Both the position numbers and the translations under genes were made by a program. The notes under the pieces are model-generated. The model was not told the origin of the DNA. It saw only the letters and a list, made by a program, of their open reading frames with translations, and did not search any database. A stretch of DNA of 64,000 nucleotides from Emiliania huxleyi CCMP1516 (Eukaryota; Haptophyta; Isochrysidales; Noelaerhabdaceae), in NCBI RefSeq assembly GCF_000372725.1, contig NW_005197053.1, positions 40,001 through 104,000 on the forward strand, read 5' to 3'. Below are positions 30,907 through 40,550 of the stretch, in pieces (position 1 is the stretch's first letter; each line of letters begins with the position of its first letter).

Positions 30907-33142
30907 ATGAGCGGTGCTGGCAGCCCAACCCGCCTCGCCGACCTGGCCCAGGGCGATCTGGCCTCGCTGCGCGCCTTCCTGTCCGGGCGGACGCGCGGCG
31001 CGTCGCTCGCGGCCCAGCTAGACGCGCGGCACGACACCGAGAAGCAGGACACGCTGCTGACCTGGGCCGCTCGTCACGGGCAGGCCGAGGCGGTGCGGCT
31101 GCTGCTCGAGGGCGGCGCGAGCGTCGGGGCGACGACTGGCGGCGGCGCTTCCGCGCTGTACATCGCGTGCCAGGAGGGGCAGATTCAGTGCGTCCGGCTG
31201 CTCCTCGAGGCTGGCGCGGCGGTGGCTCATGCAGACGCTGAAGGCTTCACGCCGCTGTACGTCGCGTGCTTCCAGGGCCACCTCGAGATCGCGCGGCTGC
31301 TCTTAGAGGCCGGCGCGGCGGTCCACCAAGCCACGCAGAACGCACCACGCCGCTGTTCATCGCGTGTCAGAACGGCCGCCTCGAGTGCGCCCAGCTGCTG
31401 CGCGACGCTGGCGCTGACATTGACCAAGCGATGCACGATGGTGCCACGCCACTCTCCATCGCGTGCCAGAACGGCCACCTCGAGGTCGCCCGGCTGCTCG
31501 TCGAGGCTGGCGCGGCGGTGGCTCATGCAGACACTGAAGGCTTCACGCCGCCATACGTCGCGTGCTACAAGGGCCACGTCGAGATCGCGCGGCTGCTCCT
31601 CGAGGCCAGCGCGGCGGCCGACCAAGCCGACGAGACAGGCGCCACGCCGCTGTACATGGCGTGCCTCCAGGGCCAGCTCGAGTGCGCCCGGCTGCTCCTC
31701 GAGGCCGGCGCAGTGGTCAACCAAGCCCAGCAGAACGGCGCCACGCCGCTGTACATGGCGTGCGAGACGGGCCAGCTCGAGATCGCCCGGCTGCTGCGCG
31801 ACGCTGGCGCTGACATCGACCAAGCGATGCACGATGGTGTCACGCCGCTGTTCATTGCCTCCCAGGAGGGCCATGTCGAGTGCGTCCGGCTGCTCCTCGA
31901 GGCTGGCGCGGCGGTCAACCAAGCAGACGCTGAAGGCTTCGCGCCGCTGTACATCGCATGCCAGCAGGGCCACGTCGAGTGCGTCAGGCTCCTTCTCGAG
32001 GCTGGCGCAGCGGTAAGCCAAGCCAGAAGCGACGGCGCCACGCCGCTGCTCGCTGCGTGCCACTTCGGCCACCTCGAGGTCGTCCGGCTGCTCCTCGAGG
32101 CTAGCGCGGCGATTAATCAAGCTGATGAAGAAGGCACCACGCCGCTGTACATCGCGTGCTATAAGGGCCACCTCGAGTGCGTCCGGCTGCTCCTCGATGC
32201 CAGCGCGGTGCTCGACCAAGCCTGCAACAATGGCGCCACGCCGCTGCTCATCGCGTGCCAGAACGGCCACCTCGAGATCGTTCGGCTGCTTCTCGAGGCT
32301 GGCGCGGCGGTCAGCCAAGCCGCGGCGAACGGCGCCACGCCGCTGCTCCTCGCGTGCCAGAAGGGCCACCTCGAGGTCGCCCAGCTGCTCCTCGAGGCTG
32401 GCGCGGCGGTCAACCAAGCCAGCAACAAAGGCGCCACGCCGCTGTACATTGCGAGCCAGCAGGGCCACCTCGAGGTCGTCCGGCTGCTTCTCGATGCTGG
32501 CGCAGCGATCGACCAAGCCAAGCAGAATGGCGCCACGCCGCTGTACGTTGCATGCCTAGAGGGCCACCTCGAGATCGCCCGGCTGCTCCTCGAGGCGGGC
32601 GCAGCGGTAAGCCAAGCCAGAAGCGACGGCGCCACGCCGCTGATCGCCGCGTGCCGCCGCGGCCACCTCGAGGTCGCCAAGCTCCTCTCCTCCTACGGCG
32701 CCTCCCGCGCCGCAGCGCCGCCCTTCGGCACGCCCGAGGAGGTCTCAAACAACCGCGGCCACGCCGACCTCGCCGCCTGGCTGGTCGCCAGCCGCGGCTG
32801 GACGCCGCTCGCGCACCTTGAGACCCTCACCGCCGCCCGCGCCACCTCCCTCCTGCGCAGCGGCGCAAGCTTGCACGAGGCGAGCCGACGCCGCTGCAGC
32901 GCGCCGCGAGCGGCGAGGGCGAGGCGGCGGCGCTGATCCGGCGGGCGGCGGCGCCGTGGTCGCCGGCAAGCCACTCGCTCTTCCCCGCGGCGGCCCGCGC
33001 GCGGGCGGCGCTCCTCGTCTGCTCGATCTACGAGATCCACGAGCGGTACCACCTCGACTCGGCAGGAGCCACGAACGGCATCGCGGCGCTCGACTTTGGC
33101 CATTGCGTCTTGGGCTTCGCCATTGCGCGCGAGACGGAGTAG
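30907..33142 (+). CDS. Ankyrin array protein (17 repeats) with two frameshifts
   Basis: ATG 30907 begins MSGAGSPTRLADLAQGDLAS. Seventeen 33-residue ankyrin repeats follow, most of the form GATPLYIACQ-GHLEVVRLLLEAGAAVNQA, encoded by 99-bp DNA units that are very alike. The C-terminal domain reads WTPLAHLETLTAARA, then PTPLQRAASGEGEAAALIRR, ending at a TAG at 33140-33142. One base is missing at about 31345 (GCACCACG where other units have GGCGCCACG), and the frame changes again at about 32880. The gene is either a recent pseudogene or carries two sequence errors; the otherwise clean repeats argue for very recent damage or error. No introns. Likely an interaction scaffold. Confidence 0.8.
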
Positions 33143-33748
33143 GCAGTAGCGGAGGTGTGGCGCGAGGCGACATGACGAGCCGATCGAGGCCAGTGCTTCG
33201 GTAGCTCTCACGTCTCTGCTCGCCCAGCGGCCGCGCCGCCTCCAAGATGCAGTGCGGTCAAAGCTAGGTCGTAGGTGCGCGCGGTTGCGTTCGGTTTGCA
33301 CGTCGCCCATATATACACATGTGCACATGCCACCGAAAGCTAGACTGCGGTGCATAATAAAAATTGAAGTATGAAGAGTCTGTACACTCACGCGGGGCTC
33401 ACGCGAGACAGCCCAAGCCCACGCGCCCCACACCTCAGCCGCGGCCGCGCTTGCGGTTCCCCGGCGATGCAACGTCCATCGCGCTGCGCGCAACGTCAAA
33501 CACGCGCCATCGCGGCGAACCTGCGCCGCTCGCGGTTGCCCCGTGTGGGCTGAGAGCAAGTGCCCGGAATGGCACGATGTGACATGTGTGTGTGCAGGCT
33601 TGAAGAGCTGCTCGGCGTGGCAACCAACACCAAGATGATGTTGCTCAAGCCGTCGCACAGCTATCTTCCACCTCCCGCCGCTGACCCGGCACCCCCACGA
33701 CCCGCCTCTCACTCCCCCGCGCCCGCCTGCCCCCCCCCCCCCCCCCCC
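33143..33748. other. Intergenic, no gene seen
   Basis: Short frames only. It ends in a poly-C tract (about 33730-33748) against which the TIR element below begins. Confidence 0.35.
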
Positions 33749-35582
33749 GTCTGGGGGGGCGACCCCTTCATCTTTGTTTATCGATGCGTCCTAGAATGCA
33801 AAAACGCATTCTAGGACGCACTTTTCATCTCAAAGATACCATGTGTCTCGGGTACACAGGGCATTCTAGGATGCGATGGCTGTCCTGGAGATAGCCGCGC
33901 CGTGTCTTTTGTTACGCGTTCCATCTTAGACGCCACAAGCATCTATAGATGCACAGCTGTTCTGAGATGGCAATTGCATACTAGATCACATTTTACTATA
34001 CTTGGACAGGGAAGCGTCTCAGGAGACACCGTGTGTCGGGTGCACCGGGCACCGAGGGGGGAGCAGGGAGCACGAAAAGGCGGTGTGATCTCTCGGCACC
34101 CCCTGGGGGCCCTGCCTTGAGTGCTCGCGTGAGGTCTCTCCTCGCGGCCTGCCCCTCCTGGAGAACCAGGTTCTCAGCACCGCGCATGCATCTGCTTGCG
34201 TCACGAGCTCTGTCTGGGTGGGCGCAAAGTTGCATGCAGCACTGCTTACGACGATCCGACGGCGACGCCGCTCCCCCCCCCACCAACCAGTTTGCGCGGC
34301 AGGTAGCGGGGCCAGTTCGAGGCTGAGGGCGTGGGCGTGCGCCTAGACACGGGAAGAGACAGCGTACTTTCTGGCAGCGACGTTTTTCTTGTTTGACTTG
34401 GCGATTTGAGGGACCGGGCATCCCGACTCGCTCCTGCTCCTCGCTCCTCGCTCGGTGAGCTGTCGCCCACCAGCGCGCGGCGACCGCGCGCACACCACCA
34501 GCGCGCGCGGCGACAGCTCACCGTGCCCGCCGGCTCGCCGCCCTCCTCACCACCCGTCGGCGCTGTCCGCAGGCATGTGAGTCAGAACGGCGACCGCGCA
34601 GCGCGCGCTGGTGTCTTGCTCGCCACCACCCTCTCGCCCCCGCTCCGTGACCGCCGCCGCCCGCGCCACCGCCGCCGCCAACACCGCCTCGCGCCTCGCG
34701 CCTCACCCTCGCCGTCCCCGCCGCCCGCCCTCGACCTCGCGACGGCGTCCTTCTGGGGATCTGCGGGTGGCTTGCCCGCCTCGCCGCCGCCCCCAAGCGT
34801 GACCACACCGCTCGATCGGTGAGCCGTCGCCCGCCACGCGCGCTCTCACGGCCACCGCGGGCCGCTCATTGCCTCCGCCACGTCGCAGGTGTTTGATCTG
34901 GGCAGGAAGCGGCGCTGGTGACGGCAACCGGCAGCCACAGCCACGTGCACGGAGTGCTAAGCGAGGTGCCTGTGTCCAAGTCTGAGTAGCCCGTGGCCGT
35001 GAGTGGCTCAGGGGCAGTGTTCTATGACTGCGTCCTGTGCGTGCTGTTCAGTGTGAGTCGGTGCAGCGGTGGGCCTGCTGCCGCTGCTAGACGTGAGAGC
35101 CGCTGTCCGTGCCCAAGCACGTTGCGCGGAGAGGCTATAGGGCGCCCACCCACGAGTGCTCGGGTGGGCGCGCCGCGGCTGTGCGAGTAGTAGTAGTGCA
35201 GCGGCCGCGGCGCACAGCCGGGGGCACGGCCCGCCGCGCAGCGCTCGCCACACCGAGCCCTTCGTTTTTTTTTACACGTGCGTGTATTTCTTGAGATCCA
35301 CACGTGCTGTTCACAGTATGCACGAATAGTTCAAAATATGCGCGCGTCTTCTGAGACACGCGCTGTTCACAGTATGCACGGCGCGTCTTTTGAGACAGCA
35401 ACCGGCCAATCGGAGATGCCGCGAGCAATTCGGGATGCGCGGAGCAACTAATATGGACTCGCGCATCTTAGGATGCTCGAGCATACCGAGGACAGCGAGC
35501 GTCTAAGTAGGGCACCTACTAGACGCACTCTAATCCAGAGACGCATTCGGTAAACAAAGATGGGGGGGTCGCCCCCCCAGAC
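33749..35582. mobile_element. TIR element of about 1.83 kb with subterminal palindromes
   Basis: The ends are inverted repeats of about 42 bp: the left starts GTCTGGGGGGGCGACCCC (33749) and continues CATCTTTGTTTA; the right is the complement ending at 35582. The first ~270 bp and last ~280 bp are packed with short quasi-palindromes around ATCTNNAGAT or GTCTNNGAC cores, for example a perfect 15-bp-arm hairpin at 33783-33818 and GCATCTATAGATGC at about 33940. The centre (about 34300-35250) is GC-rich with a further hairpin (GGTGAGCTGTCGCC arms, 34453-34525). No transposase is evident. Both flanks are C-rich, so a target duplication cannot be defined. Confidence 0.72.
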
Positions 35583-35772
35583 GCCCCCCCTCCCTCGCGC
35601 CTCGGCGGAACGCTTATCGGCGCGCCCTCTAGAGTCTAGTATCGACCGCGCCGGTGCCAGTGCTGGACAGCAGGTTGTCGCTCATGTCGGAACGCCCCAT
35701 GTGTCCTTTGTGTAAAAGATTTTTGTCCTATCTAAACGAGCTCTGTGTGCCGTGTGCCACCTTGCGCTCGTG

Positions 35773-36330
35773 TCACACAATATCATCCACGAAACTGCTC
35801 ACGCCCGCCCCCGCCTTTGAGAGGCCCGCGCTGGCGCTTCCGAAGCTCGCCTTTGCGCCGTTGACGAGGCCCGCGCCCGCGACAGCCGCAGCGTCCGACG
35901 ACGACGTGGCGAGCTGGCCAGCGTACTCGTGCACGCTGGCGGGGGCGAGGTTGCAGAGCGGCTGCGGCAGGGTCTCGGAGAGGATCTGGTTGAGGGCCGC
36001 CTGCGCGCTCGCGTCGATCTGCGGCCGGATCAACATCTCGTCCAGCCCGAGCATCGCCGCGCCCGGGTTGAGTGCTTGGACCGACGACCACCACCCGCCC
36101 TCGCCCCCTATGACCAACAAAATGAGCGTCTCGCGTTCAGAACAGAGACGCACCGATCTCCTATCGTCCTCTCCGCCTCCGCCCTCTCCGTCCTCTCCGC
36201 CTATATCGTCATCGTCATCATCAGCGTCGTCGTCGTCGCCGCCTTCGTCGTCGTCGTCGCCACCGTCGCTGCCGTGCCGCCCGAGCCTCACCTGCTCATC
36301 ACTCTCATCATACTTAGTCCCTTCCGCCAT
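35773..36330 (-). CDS. Acidic hypothetical protein
   Basis: ATG at 36328-36330 opens 185 codons. Residues about 20-55 are almost all Asp, Glu and Gly (GGDDDDEGGDDDDADDDDDD), followed by a helical region (AAMLGLDEMLIRPQIDASAQ, then PQPLCNLAPASVHEYAGQLA) and an Ala/Gly/Ser-rich end VSSFVDDIV. It may be a separate gene or the last exon of the membrane protein encoded just upstream on the same strand. No family recognised. Confidence 0.5.
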   Translation of the reverse strand: MAEGTKYDESDEQVRLGRHGSDGGDDDDEGGDDDDADDDDDDIGGEDGEGGGGEDDRRSVRLCSERETLILLVIGGEGGWWSSVQALNPGAAMLGLDEMLIRPQIDASAQAALNQILSETLPQPLCNLAPASVHEYAGQLATSSSDAAAVAGAGLVNGAKASFGSASAGLSKAGAGVSSFVDDIV

Positions 36331-36383
36331 GGCCGTCTCACCAATGGCGGCCGACCCTCACACCGAGTCGAACGGCGCGCCGT

Positions 36384-38266
36384 TCACCGAAAAGTCGCCA
36401 CCTGACCGGTGGCCGATGGTGGCCGCCTAAATAATAATGAACAACAACTACTCATGACTGATGACGCCTCTCCCGACCAATCACCGATGCTGACCGCCTC
36501 CCACCCCACCGACACCTCGCTCATGGCGATGCGCGTGACGGAACACGCGGCGATCGTCATGGAGAAGCGCGCGGACAGAGTCACGTTGTACAGCTGCGCG
36601 AGCAGGGTGAGGGGCCCCACCTGATCATAGCAGAGCAGGAGAACGTCATGACGAGATGATGAAGCGGCGGGAGAGGGCCACCCCAGTCACAACGGCAGTG
36701 GCTTTACGAGAGTCACGGACGATACGATGAAGCGGCGGGAGCGGCCGCGCCTCCGTCGACGCGTTATGCCGCCGCTCGCCCTCGATCTCGCAGACCTGTG
36801 CACAGCTGCAAGTGTGAAGAGGCGCCGCTCACAGCGTGATGCCGCCGCTCGCCCTCACTGTCGCAGACCTACAATTATTATTCTTATTCTATTAATATTA
36901 TTGTATTATGCCGCCGCTCTGCCCTCGATCTCGCAGACCGAGTGCGACGACACCGCCGAGCGAACCTCGAGCTTCCCTCCGCCGCGCCGCCGCGGCCCGT
37001 TCCTCCACAGGACCTCGTCGATCGCATGCTCAAGCGCCGAGCCGACGTCGAGCGCGCCCCCGCCGACGGCGAACAGGACGGAGCCCGAGACGTTGAAGGT
37101 GGCCGCCGCCGGGTTGCAGGGGCGCCCGGCGTCGATCTCGAGGCGCGCCACCTGCGAGCGAGCCGTGAGGGCGGCGCTGACCTCGTGACAGAAGCTACTC
37201 ACGGCGCACGTCCAAGGCGCGCAGCCTCGAGCCCCTTGACGCCTACATGTGTCGGGCCACGGCCAGGGGTCGTGTCCGGTGCCAGGGGCAAAGGGGTAGC
37301 AGCCTCGCGCCGCGGTGGCGCCGAGGATCGAGCCGCCGAGCGAGTGGACCGTGTGCACCTGGGGAGTGAACGAGCAAGTAAGCAATCAGTGAGAGGAGTG
37401 TGCACCTGAGCTAGACTTCGATACACATGACGCCAAACACACGATTGCACACACCGCACCGCACCCCGCACCCCGCGCGCCGCGCCCCCGCCGCCCCGCC
37501 ACAGCCAGTCAGTCACCAAGTCATTAAAGGCGAGCGGGTGGTGTTTTACGAGAGGAGTGAAGTGCTCATTGAATGGCGGAGTGTGCACCTGTCGAGTGAG
37601 CTTGTGAGTCGCGAATGGTTCGTGAGCCGTGAGGCCGAAGGCCGGGTGGGCGCGCGTCACCTCGCGGCAGCGTGAGCCGCCCAGCGCCGACCCAAGGGAG
37701 GACCCGAGCGCCGTCAGGTTTCCCGCACCGATCCAGCCGCCCAGGCTCCAGATGGCGCCCGGCCAGTCGGAGCGCAGATCTCCGCCAATCTCGCCTGCGC
37801 AGGCGAGAGCACACGCCTTGCCTACCGGCGGGCCGGTGATCTCCGTGGGCTCCGCCTGCGGCTCGAGGCCGATGCTCGCGTCGGCAGTGCCGGGGTCAAG
37901 GTCGCTCCAGAGGGTCGTCGCAAGCATGTCGTTGATCGCCAGCTTGAGGAAGTAGGCGTGCTGCAGGGAGACGCACTGGTTGAACGACTCGAGCCGGGAC
38001 GGCATCGTGGGCAGGCTGGAGGTGGTCCGCGCGGTCAGCGCCGCGTACTTGCCCGGGTACCAGCTTTTCGCCTCCTTCCCCGGATACCAGCTTGTGGCGT
38101 CGCCAGCCTCGCCCGCCTCTGCAGCCCGGCCGGCCGGCACGAGCAGCGCGAGGCGGCAAGCCCGGCCGGCAAACAGCACGAGCAGCGCCGAAAAAAGCGC
38201 AGCGGAGAGGAGGAGGGCCACCCTGCCGCGTGGTTGGGTGGCCAGCGAGGGTGGTTGCTCTATCAT
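36384..38266 (-). CDS. Hypothetical signal-anchor protein, several exons
   Basis: ATG 38264-38266 starts MIEQPPSLATQPRGRVALLL, leading into a hydrophobic segment (LLLSAALFSALLVLFAG) typical of a signal anchor. The lumenal part reads VSLQHAYFLKLAINDMLATT and DWPGAIWSLGGWIGAGNLTA. Later exons read VHSLGGSILGATAARGCYPF, FCHEVSAALTARSQVARLEI, GSVLFAVGGGALDVGSALEH and LTLLAQLYNVTLSARFSMTI. An intron after about 37600 ending CCCCAG at about 37360 contains a partial copy of the foldback element. Another intron (about 36936-36797) contains repeated copies of the exon start GTCTGCGAGATCGAGGGC. Exon edges are tentative. No family recognised. Confidence 0.5.
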
Positions 38267-38504
38267 TGGCCCGCGAGGGTGGTTGCTACCGGCGACAACG
38301 ACAAGGTGCTGGGTTCCAACTTTTTGCGGGGTATGGTATGGTTGCCCCATCCGTGGCGTGGGGCTCGCCTTCGAAAAGTCGGGCATGGCTCTCCCCGCAA
38401 CTCTATCGCTAACACGCGCGCACCACCGAGACTGTGGTGGGCGCGCTGCGGTCGCACGTCTACCTCCGTCATAGTGCCACGACGTGCGGCCTGGGTACGG
38501 GGTG

Positions 38505-39604
38505 TGAATACGTCTGGTAGGTGTGGGTAGGTCTGGGTAGGTCCGGGTACGGGGTGTGAATACGTCTGGTAGGTGTGGGTAGGTTTGGGTAGGTCCGGGT
38601 AGGTTTGGGTAGGTCCGGGTACGGGGTGTGAATACGTCTGGGTAGGTCTGGGTAGGTCCGGGTAGGTCTGGGTACATCTGGGTAGGTCCGGGTACGGGGT
38701 GTGAATACGTCTGGGTAGGTCCGGGTAGGTCTGGGTAGGTCCGGGTAGGTTTGGGTAGGTCCGGGTAGGTTTGGGTAGGTCCGGGTAGGTCTGGGTATGG
38801 GGTGTGAATACGTCTGGGTAGGTCCGGGTAGGTTTGGGTAGGTCCGGGTAGGTCTGGGTGCGGGGTGTGAATACGTCTGGGTAGGTCCGGGTAGGTCCCG
38901 GTACGGGGTGTGAATACGTCTGGGTAGGTCCGGGTAGGTTTGGGTAGGTCCGGGTAGGTCTGGGTATGGGGTGTGAATACGTCCGGGTAGGTCCGGGTAC
39001 GGGGTGTGAATACGTCTGGGTAGGTGTGGGTAGGTCCGGGTACGGGGTGTGAATACGTCTGGGTAGGTCCGGGTAGGTCCGGGTACGGAGTGTGAATACG
39101 TCTGGGTAGGTGTGTAGGTTTGGGTAGGTCCGGGTACGGGGTGTGAATACGTCTGGGTAGGTCCGGGTAGGTCTGGGTACGGAGTGTGAATACGTCTGGG
39201 TAGGTGTGGGTAGGTGTGGGTAGGTCCGGGTACGGGGTGTGAATACGTCTGGGTAGGTCCGGGTAGGTCTGGGTACGGGGTGTGAATACGTCTGGGTAGG
39301 TCCGGGTAGGTTTGGGTAGGTCCGGGTACGGGGTGTGAATACGTCTGGTAGGTGTGGGTAGGTTTGGGTAGGTCCGGGTAGGTTTCGGTAGGTCCAGGTA
39401 CGGGGTGTGAATACGTCTGGGTAGGTCCGGGCGGGGTGTGAATACGTCTGGGTAGGTCCGGGTAGGTTTGGGTAGGTCCGGGTAGGTCTGGGTATGGGGT
39501 GTGAATACGTCCGGGTATGTCCGGGTACGGGGTGTGAATACGTCTGGGTAGGTGTGGGTAGGTCTGGGTAGGTCCGGGTACGGGGTGTGAATACGTCTGG
39601 GTAT
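38505..39604. repeat. Minisatellite array, about 1.1 kb, 10-bp unit
   Basis: Units GGTAGGTCCG, GGTAGGTCTG and GGTAGGTTTG alternate, broken at intervals by TACGGGGTGTGAATACGTCT. The array has no stop codon in one minus-strand frame, which joins neighbouring sequence into a very long artificial ORF. Confidence 0.95.
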
Positions 39605-39605
39605 T

Positions 39606-40021
39606 CTCTTTCTTGCGCGGATCGGGAGGGCGGCGACCTCTGCCCCCGTCCACGCTTCGCATCCCCTTGGCGCTGGGCGCCGGGTACGGCGTTTTCTTTT
39701 TCGAGCGCGCCGTCTGGCTTTTTCGCTTCTTTTCTCTCTGCGCGGGGGGTCCTCCGGTTTTGCTCTGCTGCGGCTGTCAGGCGCCTGCTCTGCAGCTGGT
39801 GCTGCTCCTGTCACTATTTCACTGTGTCGTGGGGCCGACGTGCGCGGTGGCCTTCCTCGGCCCTTCCTCACGTGACGCACGGCGAGGGCGGCACTCGCCA
39901 CGGCTGCGAGCGCCCACCCTATCCACCACCTCACTCCGCACAGAGGCGCCAGTAATGACAGCAAACAATTAAATAAAATCCACTGTATATGAGCTGCTGC
40001 CTCACTGCTGCGAGTTGACAT
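39606..40021 (-). CDS. Possible small membrane protein, 3' end unresolved
   Basis: ATG at 40019-40021 starts MSTRSSEAAAHIQW, then a hydrophobic stretch (WILFNCLLSLLAPLCGVRWW, then WALAAVASAALAV) predicted to cross the membrane, then a strongly basic tail (KARRRARKRKRRTRR). The frame runs into the minisatellite, where a real exon probably ends. The plus strand is also open here, so coding strand is uncertain. Confidence 0.3.
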
Positions 40022-40550
40022 ATCCGGCGATGCGCGCGCGTTCCGTTCGTGCGTCGACTGGCTCCCAGTTCGAGTCGCCGGGGGGGAGGGGGGGGCCTCC
40101 TCGGCCTCCTCGGCCTCCTCGGCCTCCTCGGCCTCCTCGGCCTCCTCGGCAGCCTCGGCTGCTTGGCGCACGCGGCGCGCGAGCCGCGCCGCGCTGCCTT
40201 TTTGCTCGCTGCCTCCGTTGTCGGCCCGGCCGTTCCGTCTCCTCGCTCTGGCTCGGGCCGTGGGCGTGCTGCTGCTGCTGCTCGGCACTGTTGTCGCCAT
40301 TTTCAATGTGCGCACATTGTATGGCTGCTCGGGTCGTTGCTCCCGTGGATCAGCAGCCGGTGGCAAGCCACCAGCGCGATTCGTCACGCAGCCTACTCCT
40401 ACTACCGCGCGCGCGCGCGCGCAGGCCGCCGTGGGCACGGGTGGGGCGAGCGCGCGCACCATGATCTCGAGACGTGCCCGCCGCCCTTTTTGGCCTAGAG
40501 CGGGCGAGAATCCTAACGGATTGACGCCTCCATTTCTTTGTTTCCGCACG

